45,177 bases of DNA from positions 1 through 45,177 of the forward strand of contig NZ_JAFREL010000027.1 of assembly GCF_017377655.1 (NCBI RefSeq), in the 5' to 3' direction. The position numbers and the translations under genes are program-made. The notes beneath the pieces are model-generated. The model did not search any database. It was not told where the DNA came from and was given only the letters and a program-made list of their open reading frames with translations. Numbering within the stretch: position 1 is the first letter of the stretch; the number at the start of each line of letters is the position of its first letter. Shown in pieces: positions 18,161 through 25,384 of the stretch. The stretch is from Candidatus Enterococcus ferrettii. GTDB taxonomy: Bacteria; Bacillota; Bacilli; Lactobacillales; Enterococcaceae.

Positions 18161-18228
18161 GAACATCCTCCCTTTCCTCCTTAGTCTAAAGTCTGACGTA
18201 AGGGGAGAGTCAAGGCAGTACGAAAAAA

Positions 18229-18255
18229 AACTGCAGACCATTTCCGTCTGCAGTT
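18229..18255 (-). terminator. Intrinsic terminator after the decayed region
   Basis: Arms AACTGCAGAC and GTCTGCAGTT with a seven-base loop. The minus strand continues with eight T. It would end leftward transcripts from the gene remnant at 18263 before the UvrA paralogue. Confidence 0.82.
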
Positions 18256-18262
18256 AAATTAT

Positions 18263-18409
18263 TTACAAATAGTTGGCTTCAGTCAAAGTTTGCCTAGCTG
18301 ACTGGTCCTTTTGCTCATTAACTAGAATTACTGGTCCGGTGCAGCCCATGTCGCTTTCGGCATAAATATCTTTTTGCCACAGCTGCTGGACAGCTTCCTC
18401 CAGTTCCAT
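18263..18409 (-). pseudogene. Short reading frame or 3' gene remnant with a GCTGPVILV motif
   Basis: An open frame of 48 codons (MELEEAVQQLWQKDIYAESD, then MGCTGPVILVNE) ends just before a terminator. Without using the ATG, the frame can be read 11 codons further upstream (SYPVNFFGIEI) until a TAA. The sensible-looking peptide continues past the ATG, so this looks like the C-terminal end of a longer gene that has lost its start, or a very small protein. No clear RBS precedes the ATG. I do not recognise the family with confidence. Confidence 0.45.
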
Positions 18410-18485
18410 GATTTCAATCCCGAAAAAATTTACTGGGTACGATTTTTATACGGAGTTACCAGCACTGAATATATCTAATTAGCCT

Positions 18486-18714
18486 TTAAATGGCTAACTG
18501 ATAATCATAGTCCAAAATATTTACGATCCCAGGTGCTTCACTAGCATGAGAAATAATACAGATATTTTGCTCATATTTTTTCGATTTCTGGGATATGACC
18601 TGAAACTTCGTAATTTTATTGCTGTTATATGCGGTGAACAACCTATTTAACAAATGGTTCTTTTAATATCTCTATAGATTCAAGCCCAGTGTATTGAGTC
18701 TTAGAGAAAGAAGC
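18486..18714 (-). pseudogene. Frameshifted coding remnant, family not recognised
   Basis: Two overlapping minus-strand frames together give a protein-like sequence. First, ASFSKTQYTGLESIEILK with EPFVK runs to a stop at 18643. Then, after a frameshift, comes HLLNRLFTAYNSNK through KYEQNICIISHASEAPG to NILDYDYQLAI and a stop at 18486. Neither frame has a usable start, and a further stop lies upstream near a poly-T tract. The C-terminal part, with ICIISHASEAP, loosely resembles the end of an ABC ATPase, but that is weak. Best read as a decayed gene. Confidence 0.45.
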
Positions 18715-19131
18715 AAAAAAATTTTAACAAGTTTCAGTGAGATAAATTTTGCTACTTAAGAGGTGAAGAACCAATTGTAAGCAGGATTAGATAATCAAAT
18801 CTTTGATCTGTGAGAACTCCCGTATGGTCTAACAATAAAATCAATACCAATGGCAGCATATTTTCTGTAACATAGGATTATTGGTTTCAATCATTACTAG
18901 GAATTCTACGCTTATTGATTTCTGGTATTTACTTATTTACAGATCAGAAAAATGAAAATAATAATACACTTTCAGTTGTCTTCTGCTACAAATCAGAAAG
19001 TCCCCTCCTAAGAGAATTACTTAGTCAACACATTTCATGCTCTTACAGGCAAGTCACTTGAAATCATTATTGCTCAAAACTACGCATAATGAAATTTAAT
19101 ACAATATTCTTTGCTAAAAGTGCACACTCTT
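18715..19131. other. AT-rich decayed intergenic region
   Basis: About 400 bases with stops in all frames and no RNA gene or clear promoter. A short minus-strand hydrophobic frame (MLPLVLILLLDHTGVLTD, ending about 18756) may be another fragment of the same decayed locus, but it has no RBS. Confidence 0.4.
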
Positions 19132-20325
19132 TTACTCTACCAAATAATCCACAACAATGCTTCCCATCACCTCAGCACAAATCAGCAGGGATTTTTCATT
19201 GATATCAAATTTAGGATGGTGGTGAGGATATGCTGGCTTATCTTCTACCTGGGCACCAACATAAATAAAGGTACTTGGCACTTTTTCAGCAAAATAAGCA
19301 AAGTCCTCTGATGGTGGAATAGGCGCCGTTACTTCAATGGCTTCCACTCGATCCAACGGGGTATTTTTCAAGATTTCAGCCGCTTGTCTAGTAAATGCAG
19401 GATCATTGTAAAGAACCGGATAATCTGTGGTGTAATCCAAGTCGCAGACCACGCCAAAGGCCGCCTCCACACCTTTACAAACCTTCTTAATCTCTGCATC
19501 GATAATATCCCGGGCGTGTTCACTCATGGAACGAACATCCCCTTCTAAAACTACCTGATCCTTGATGACATTGAAAGAGCCTTTCCCGTCAAAGGAACCA
19601 ATCGTCACCACGCCCATGTCAAAGGGATTAATCCGGCGGCTGATAACCGTTTGCAGCATGGTCACAAAATAGCTGCCCGCCACAATCGCATCATTGGCTT
19701 CATGAGGTGAAGAACCATGTCCGCCTTTGCCTTTGATAGTCAATTTGAAGAATGAACGGGCTGACTGGATTTCACCTTCGCGATAATAAACCTTGCCTAA
19801 CGGAAATGTACTCATGACATGGATTCCGGCAACGTTATCTACGCCTTCTAAACAGCCGGCCTTGATCATCCCCACTGCTCCTCCTGGTGGAGTTTCCTCC
19901 GCCGGCTGATGGAAGACTTTAATTTTTCCTCGCAGCTGATCCTTCATTTCGGCTAATGTTTCCGCCAAAACCAGCATATAGGCCGTATGACCATCATGCC
20001 CGCAAGCATGCATGACCCCTTCATTTTTAGAAGCGAAAGGCAGGTCAGTCGCCTCCTCGATAGGCAAAGCATCAAAATCGGCACGAATCGCCAAGGTTTT
20101 CCCTGGTTTGCCTGAATCAATTGTGACAATAATGCCATTTTCATCATTGATCTGGGTTTCCACTGTAACTTCTAACTCTTTATCCTTGTAAAAATCGACA
20201 ATGTATTTGGCTGTCTCCGTTTCATGAAAAGACAATTCCGGATGCTCATGCAGGTACCGGCGAATTTCAATCATTCTTACTTCTTTTTCCCGAAGCGCAC
20301 TAAAAAGCTGTTCCTTCAAACTCAA
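19132..20325 (-). CDS. M20-family amidohydrolase (N-acyl amino acid or peptide hydrolase)
   Basis: Zinc-dependent M20D-type hydrolase of 397 residues. Metal-site motifs include RADFDALPI, HACGHDGHTA, the HQPAEE segment with the general-base Glu, GIHVM, and a C-terminal HHHPKFD. The lid domain region KGKGGHGSSPHEANDA is present. Family members remove acyl groups from amino acids or split indole- and aminobenzoyl-type conjugates; the substrate here is unknown. Start is TTG, eight bases after AAGGAGG, since no ATG fits. It follows the MFS gene by 27 bases, so transporter and hydrolase probably import and cleave the same compound. Confidence 0.9.
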   Translation of the reverse strand: MSLKEQLFSALREKEVRMIEIRRYLHEHPELSFHETETAKYIVDFYKDKELEVTVETQINDENGIIVTIDSGKPGKTLAIRADFDALPIEEATDLPFASKNEGVMHACGHDGHTAYMLVLAETLAEMKDQLRGKIKVFHQPAEETPPGGAVGMIKAGCLEGVDNVAGIHVMSTFPLGKVYYREGEIQSARSFFKLTIKGKGGHGSSPHEANDAIVAGSYFVTMLQTVISRRINPFDMGVVTIGSFDGKGSFNVIKDQVVLEGDVRSMSEHARDIIDAEIKKVCKGVEAAFGVVCDLDYTTDYPVLYNDPAFTRQAAEILKNTPLDRVEAIEVTAPIPPSEDFAYFAEKVPSTFIYVGAQVEDKPAYPHHHPKFDINEKSLLICAEVMGSIVVDYLVE

Positions 20326-20352
20326 AAAAATTCCTCCTTGTATAGAAATAGG

Positions 20353-21630
20353 TTATTTGGCACTTTCCAAACGATCGGCTTTTCCGCCAAAATACCGGCG
20401 AGAAGTCACATAAGAACCAACCCAGCCAAACAACGTTAAGGCAGTGAAGGCAATCATGCAAAGCCAAGCGATCTGGAAGGATCCAGTGGTATCCAAAATA
20501 CTGGCCACAAAAACTGAACCTAAAGCTGTACCAATAGTCATGATACTCGTCACTAAACCATAGGCTTCAGGATAATTTTTTTGTCCAAAGACACTGGCGG
20601 TAATCAATGGCGGAGATACTGTCCCGATTGGCGTACCTAGCCCAAAGGAAAAAGCCATTAGATACAAAATAGTTGTATTTTGTCCATTCAGCATCAACAC
20701 AAAGGCCAGCAAAAAGGCGCCGCAGCCAAAAAAACTGCTGATGACTACACCAAACTTGTCATTGACCCAGCCTAAAATCAGTTTTCCAAATATTCCGACA
20801 AAAGAATATATAGAAATAATATTGGCCGAAACCGCTGGATTATGCATTTCCTGGATCGCTGCCGGGAAATTCGATAAGGCACCGGAGTTTATTAAACCGT
20901 TTAAGAACATGCCCAGCATAGCCAGCCAAAAGAAGAATTTTGTATATGAGCCCTTCACTGTTAACGAAGAGTTGGCACTTTCTTCCACCGCTCCTTCAGA
21001 AAGCTGTTGCGGTTCCTTTTCAGCTCCATAAGGCTGCAAATTTTTTTCCTTTGGAGAGCTTTTGAACACCAATAAAGCGATCGGCAAAGAACAAAGCAGC
21101 GCAATCCCCGCCATCAACTGATAGGTGGTGCGCCAACCGTAATTCGTCAGAAACAACGTTACCACCTGTGAAAAGATCGTTCCGCCAATCCCAATTCCGG
21201 CCATCGCAATACTCATGGCTAATCCACGCTTCTCTTTGAACCACATGGTAATCATATAGCTGATCGGAATTAGCGTCGACATCCAATAAAATAGGCCTAC
21301 AAAAAGGGAAGAAATATATAAGTGAATCGCACTTTGCGCTAAGGAATAGGTAAAATAGCTAATACAAAAACCAATAATCCCAGCAACCTGTAATAATTTC
21401 ATTTGTCCTGCAGCAATCCGCTTCGCCACCAGCGGTGATAGAACAATCCCCACCAATTGAACAATCGTGTTCACCAGCATAAACTGGCTGCGGCTGATTT
21501 GCAGCTCGTCAATCACGGCTAAAGCATATTTGCCGGACAACGACATTACTAGCGGAACAATCGTCGCAGTAATCACGACGCAGCCGGCAACAATCCACCA
21601 GCCGTAAAAAATTCCTTGTTTTTCTTTCAT
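20353..21630 (-). CDS. MFS transporter (OFA-like), 12 membrane segments
   Basis: A 425-residue major facilitator protein. The N-terminus GIFYGWWIVAGC and the general layout resemble the oxalate/formate antiporter-like group. About 12 hydrophobic segments are visible with a charged central loop (about 195-225, rich in Glu, Ser and Lys). AAGGAGG precedes the ATG. It is the first gene of a two-gene operon with the M20 amidohydrolase, so a carboxylate or acyl amino acid is a reasonable substrate guess. Confidence 0.85.
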   Translation of the reverse strand: MKEKQGIFYGWWIVAGCVVITATIVPLVMSLSGKYALAVIDELQISRSQFMLVNTIVQLVGIVLSPLVAKRIAAGQMKLLQVAGIIGFCISYFTYSLAQSAIHLYISSLFVGLFYWMSTLIPISYMITMWFKEKRGLAMSIAMAGIGIGGTIFSQVVTLFLTNYGWRTTYQLMAGIALLCSLPIALLVFKSSPKEKNLQPYGAEKEPQQLSEGAVEESANSSLTVKGSYTKFFFWLAMLGMFLNGLINSGALSNFPAAIQEMHNPAVSANIISIYSFVGIFGKLILGWVNDKFGVVISSFFGCGAFLLAFVLMLNGQNTTILYLMAFSFGLGTPIGTVSPPLITASVFGQKNYPEAYGLVTSIMTIGTALGSVFVASILDTTGSFQIAWLCMIAFTALTLFGWVGSYVTSRRYFGGKADRLESAK

Positions 21631-21757
21631 ACCGTTCCTCCTTGTCTTACAAACTACTCACCCTGTCCCCCTTTCACTATATTTACAGTCAGCTTTCAAA
21701 AGGCCCACATCCCAGAAAGATGGGTCACCTCCTCTAAAAAATCAAACTGATCTCTTT

Positions 21758-21788
21758 ATTATACCTGTTGAAAAAGATTTTTTCAGGT
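21758..21788 (-). promoter_or_regulatory. Promoter of the MFS-amidohydrolase operon with overlapping inverted repeat
   Basis: A consensus TATAAT (minus strand, 21758-21763) lies about 130 bases before the MFS gene. An inverted repeat (21763-21788) with ACCT/AGGT ends and GAAAAA/TTTTTTC inner arms directly abuts it on the upstream side, covering the spacer and -35 region. No good -35 hexamer is visible. The repeat may be an operator. The leader between 21631 and 21750 shows no recognisable riboswitch. Confidence 0.45.
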
Positions 21789-21886
21789 GAAAATTTGTGT
21801 CAAAGAATCGGCTGCTTGTCTCCAGCTTTTTTGAAGGGATCGATCGTATCCCCTTTAGCAAAAAATGCGAACCTAGTACTAGTTTT

Positions 21887-22657
21887 TCAATCGGCTATTC
21901 TTTTTTGCGTTCCCTTTTTAAACTGCTTCAGGGTCTTTTTACGCTTGCGTTTATCCCAAGGAAGACCTGACAGCAGATGCCTGAATTTTGATTTGGGCTT
22001 CGGTACCCAATCGACCCTTTTTTCCGTCACCGGCTCTACAGCTTTTTCTGCTGCTGCCTGCTGCGGAACTCCGGTGAGGATTTCCGTTAAGTCTGTTTTG
22101 GGGAATTTATCCTCGGAGCCTTCAATGTTAAAAACGATATCAGCTGTTTTAAAGCTCTCCAAAGTAGCCCCCGCCGGTAACTGAGCCGTCAACATCGCAA
22201 GCAGCTCATCCTCCGTTAGTGCCGAAGCATCGAAATCCTCTGGAATTTTAATTTCTATTTGCGGTACTTCTAAAGCGGTTGGTGCAATTGGTGCAACTGA
22301 TTCCGATTGAAGCGCTTGAACAGAATTCAAAGGGATCAGATCTTTTTTAACTGGAGCGACTGATACTGATGTTTGTGTTGCTTGAGCTGTTTCAGGCTGA
22401 ACTTCAGCGTCTGAGGCTGCTGCTCTGCAATTCTTCTGACGTAAATCAAAGATAGGTCTTTCGATGGTTTCGACAAATTTGGCACAGACCAATTTCTTGA
22501 ACAGTCCCACCTCGCCTTTTTCAAATAAATTCAACTGTACTAATTTTTCTAATCCCGCCCGAATTTCTTCGGCAGGTTTATTTCGATCTGGATCTTTCAA
22601 GTTTAAGCGATGTAAACCGCCTTGGCTGTTCTCAAAGGTTGCAGCTAAGCTTAACAT
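21887..22657 (-). CDS. DUF2922-type protein with a long disordered, basic C-terminal extension
   Basis: Residues 1-75 fit the DUF2922 family of small Firmicute proteins: a TFENSQGG start, LNLKDPD, EEIRAGLEKLVQLNLF, and AKFVETIERPIFDL. Such proteins are normally only about 70-80 residues. Here the domain is followed by a Ser/Ala/Pro/Gln-rich stretch (about 80-130), an acidic segment (about 135-200), and a very basic tail (WDKRKRKKTLKQFKKGTQK). The total is 256 residues. No signal peptide or membrane segment. The function of DUF2922 is unknown. It is encoded 73 bases after the 127-residue gene and is probably cotranscribed with it. Confidence 0.75.
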   Translation of the reverse strand: MLSLAATFENSQGGLHRLNLKDPDRNKPAEEIRAGLEKLVQLNLFEKGEVGLFKKLVCAKFVETIERPIFDLRQKNCRAAASDAEVQPETAQATQTSVSVAPVKKDLIPLNSVQALQSESVAPIAPTALEVPQIEIKIPEDFDASALTEDELLAMLTAQLPAGATLESFKTADIVFNIEGSEDKFPKTDLTEILTGVPQQAAAEKAVEPVTEKRVDWVPKPKSKFRHLLSGLPWDKRKRKKTLKQFKKGTQKRIAD

Positions 22658-22730
22658 AGTTTCATTCCTTTCGTTTTTAGAGTATCTATAGTCAATGGAT
22701 TACTGTTTAGGTTTACGTTAAGGTGCCTCG

Positions 22731-23114
22731 TCACGGAACCGAGAAAGTTTCCGGAACCAGCTTGGCGAATTGATCCTTCAGTTTGCTGATTTTCTCAGCA
22801 ACAAACATGGTAATAGCGAATAAGCGGGAGGTTAACAGCTTCCACTCATCTAGGGCAAAATATTCGCGGAAAAGATAATAATAGCGGCGCAGTGCACGGG
22901 TAGATTTGGTTTCTAAGAAAATATGGCGAACTAATCCGCCTAATACGTAACTAAAATCCTTGCTGCTTAGTTCGTCTCTAATTTGAAGCGCTATCAAATA
23001 TTTGATAGTATTTTTTGAATCACGACTCTCGTCGTAATAATTGCTGATACGAGTTTCAAGCGTAGAACGCTGAAGCTGAAATAATTGCTGATAATTTAAT
23101 GTATGTTCAGTCAT
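22731..23114 (-). CDS. Hypothetical protein, 127 residues, paired with the DUF2922 gene
   Basis: I do not recognise this protein. It is predicted mostly helical, with a Tyr- and Arg-rich middle (STRALRRYYYLFREYF) and no signal peptide or clear membrane segment. GGAGG precedes the ATG at good spacing. It is the first gene of a likely two-gene unit with the DUF2922 protein, so the two may act together. Both are bounded by non-coding DNA. Confidence 0.7.
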   Translation of the reverse strand: MTEHTLNYQQLFQLQRSTLETRISNYYDESRDSKNTIKYLIALQIRDELSSKDFSYVLGGLVRHIFLETKSTRALRRYYYLFREYFALDEWKLLTSRLFAITMFVAEKISKLKDQFAKLVPETFSVP

Positions 23115-23319
23115 TTTACAGACCTCCTTTTTTCTTGTGAAATAGTATTTCTCGTGTCGACGCTTTTAGGCTAAATTATTTTGAAAGGGTTGTCAATAGG
23201 TAATTTTTATAAACTAATACTTAAAAAAACAAAAAACGCACCACCAAAGGATTTCCCGAAAGTAAAAAAATTTACCCATATTTCCGAATTTTTATTAAAA
23301 AAAGGGAAATACAAAAAAA

Positions 23320-23348
23320 GATCACTAGACCAATCGGGCCTGGTGATC
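23320..23348 (-). terminator. ribF terminator
   Basis: GATCACTAG pairs with CTGGTGATC (one G-T pair). The minus strand then runs into seven T. It lies seven bases past the ribF stop codon. Confidence 0.85.
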
Positions 23349-23354
23349 TTCCTT

Positions 23355-24290
23355 TTATGCAAAATAATCTCTAGTGGCTACTTCATCAGCATCCAGTTGA
23401 GCAATCAGCTCCTCAGCTGAGTTAAACTTCACCTGTCCTCGAATAAAGTGCAGCCAGCGTACTCGAACCTCTTCCCCGTAAATATCTTGATTAAAGTCCA
23501 AAATGTTCAGTTCGACTGTTTTCTGGCGATGAGGGCCAAAGGTATCGTTATGTCCAATCGAGCCCATCGCCGGATACCAGTGACCGCCAACTAAAATCTC
23601 GTTGACGTACACCCCGACCTTCGGCAAAACCATCTGCTCATCTGATTGAATATTCGCGGTTGGATAGCCTAGTTCACGTCCCCGAGCATCGCCATGAATC
23701 ACGACCCCGCTAGTCTCATAAACGTACCCCAGCAAACGATTAGCTTCTTCCAGATTTCCATCCGTCAGCAGCTGACGAACCCGTGAGGAGCTGATTTTTT
23801 CTTCATGATCCACCTGTTTAGGCACCATTACCACTTCAAAACGTCCCTTGGCATACTCCGGCAGATGGGCAACATCCGCTTCGGCTCCTTTGCCGTAGGT
23901 ATAATCAAAGCCGGATACCGCTACTTTTGCATGAAGTCCGGCAATGTATTGATCAACAAAATCCTGCGGCGGCTGAGCAGCAAAGGCGGAAGTAAAAGCA
24001 ACCTCATACAAAATATCTACCTGCAAGCGCGCCATTAATTCTTCCTTTTGGGTAAGATTAGACAAATATTTAACCGGATTGCGGTCCACCTTTTGGAAAA
24101 CCACTGCCGGATGCTGGTTGAAGGTCATTACAGCCAGCTTCAAATTTTTTTCTTTCGCAAGTTTACGTCCAGTTTCAATTACTTCCTGATGTCCGCGATG
24201 CACGCCATCAAAAAAGCCCAGAACCAGTACCACCTCATCGGTCGGAATTTCCGCCGGCTGATAAGGGTGGCGTAATTTAATTATCTCCAT
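23355..24290 (-). CDS. ribF: Bifunctional riboflavin kinase / FAD synthetase
   Basis: RibF phosphorylates riboflavin to FMN and adenylates FMN to FAD. The N-terminal nucleotidyltransferase domain has VLVLGFFDGVHRGHQEVI (GxFDGxHxGH) and ISSSRVRQLL; the C-terminal kinase domain has RELGYPTANI and VGVYVNE. About 311 residues is normal. ATG at 24290 gives MEIIKLRHPYQ with GGAG six bases upstream; an adjacent ATG is only three bases away from it. It lies 50 bases after truB, the usual neighbour in Firmicutes. Confidence 0.96.
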   Translation of the reverse strand: MEIIKLRHPYQPAEIPTDEVVLVLGFFDGVHRGHQEVIETGRKLAKEKNLKLAVMTFNQHPAVVFQKVDRNPVKYLSNLTQKEELMARLQVDILYEVAFTSAFAAQPPQDFVDQYIAGLHAKVAVSGFDYTYGKGAEADVAHLPEYAKGRFEVVMVPKQVDHEEKISSSRVRQLLTDGNLEEANRLLGYVYETSGVVIHGDARGRELGYPTANIQSDEQMVLPKVGVYVNEILVGGHWYPAMGSIGHNDTFGPHRQKTVELNILDFNQDIYGEEVRVRWLHFIRGQVKFNSAEELIAQLDADEVATRDYFA

Positions 24291-24340
24291 CATTATCTCC
24301 TTTACTATCAACTAGACCAATTTTATCAAAACAACGAGTC

Positions 24341-25261
24341 TTATTCGTTGCGAATCACTTTACTCGGTTTCAGCCAACCCGATCGCTGAGGATGCACCCC
24401 ATACAAGCTGACTAGTTTATCCTGGTAGAACAACGCAATCAAATCCTCAGGCGCTGCTTCTAAGCCTAATTCCTTCAAGGGAAGCAGCTGACCGTTTTTA
24501 ACCTTTTGCCACAAGTCATCGGACAAATTAATCCGCGAAAATTCCTGAACCGCTGTTTCAATCGGTTGCAAAATCTTATCCATCCGCTCCTCGTCCATCA
24601 ATTGCTGAACCTGCGACAAGGTTGCTGCTTGACCGGCAACAAAACCGCCGCTGGCTAAGCGAGTCAAATCAGACATGTGTGCCGGATAGCCTAAAGCCGC
24701 GCCTAAATCAACCGCCAAAGTACGAACGTACGTTCCCTTTCCGCAAGAAACCTCAAAGCGCCAGGTTTGAGTTCCGGCTGCTTCATCAAACTCCGGCTCG
24801 CTCACCCGTTGAAAGGCATAAATCTCCGCTTGACGCTGGGGTCTCTCCACTTCTTCGCCGGCCCGGGCATACTCATACAGCCGTTTGCCGTTAACTTTTA
24901 CCGCTGAATACATCGGCGGAATTTGTGTGATCGTGCCCACGAATTTCTTCATGACAGCATCAATTTCTTCCGCTGAAAAAGGGGTTTCCACCCGCTTTTT
25001 TTCAATCAGCTCACCACTGACATCCTCAGTCGTCGTAGAATAACCCAACGTAATTTCACCCGCGTAAATTTTGCCGCTGTCCTGCAAATACTCAATAACC
25101 TTGGTTCCTTTACCGATGCAAATCGGCAAAACGCCATCCACATCAGGGTCAAGGGTCCCCCCATGACCAATTTTTTTCATTTTTAAAATCTTGCGTAATT
25201 TAAATACACAATCGTGACTCGTCATTCCCCGTTCTTTCCACAAAGGCAAGATACCGTCCAT
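24341..25261 (-). CDS. truB: tRNA pseudouridine-55 synthase TruB
   Basis: TruB makes pseudouridine 55 in the T-loop of tRNAs. The catalytic Asp lies in HGGTLDPDVDGVLPICIGKGTK. Further family segments are YxGEITLGYSTTTEDVSG and CGKGTYVRTLAVDLG, then a C-terminal PUA-like part. 306 residues is normal. The start is ATG behind GGAG. A promoter with TATAAT lies just upstream, after the terminator of the antiporter gene. Confidence 0.97.
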   Translation of the reverse strand: MDGILPLWKERGMTSHDCVFKLRKILKMKKIGHGGTLDPDVDGVLPICIGKGTKVIEYLQDSGKIYAGEITLGYSTTTEDVSGELIEKKRVETPFSAEEIDAVMKKFVGTITQIPPMYSAVKVNGKRLYEYARAGEEVERPQRQAEIYAFQRVSEPEFDEAAGTQTWRFEVSCGKGTYVRTLAVDLGAALGYPAHMSDLTRLASGGFVAGQAATLSQVQQLMDEERMDKILQPIETAVQEFSRINLSDDLWQKVKNGQLLPLKELGLEAAPEDLIALFYQDKLVSLYGVHPQRSGWLKPSKVIRNE

Positions 25262-25297
25262 TATATCGCTCCATTTTCCTAAAATTTCAACGTTGCC

Positions 25298-25303
25298 ATT
25301 ATA
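25298..25303 (-). promoter_or_regulatory. truB-ribF promoter (-10)
   Basis: Minus strand TG-G-TATAAT, a consensus extended -10. A possible TTGTCT -35 lies 19 bases upstream. The truB start codon is about 40 bases downstream. Confidence 0.6.
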
Positions 25304-25350
25304 CCATAGCTAAATGCAGAAAAGACAAAGAAAAAATTGCACCAAAAAAA

Positions 25351-25379
25351 CCTCGTCCATTTTTAATAAACAGACGAGG
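25351..25379 (-). terminator. Antiporter operon terminator
   Basis: CCTCGTC and GACGAGG arms are followed on the minus strand by seven T. The hairpin starts five bases past the antiporter stop. Confidence 0.85.
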
Positions 25380-25384
25380 TTCTC

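Noticed and set aside
21768..22184. 138-codon + strand frame opposite the DUF2922 gene
   Set aside because: The minus-strand gene has a recognisable domain, a good RBS and a matching neighbour. The + frame has none of these.
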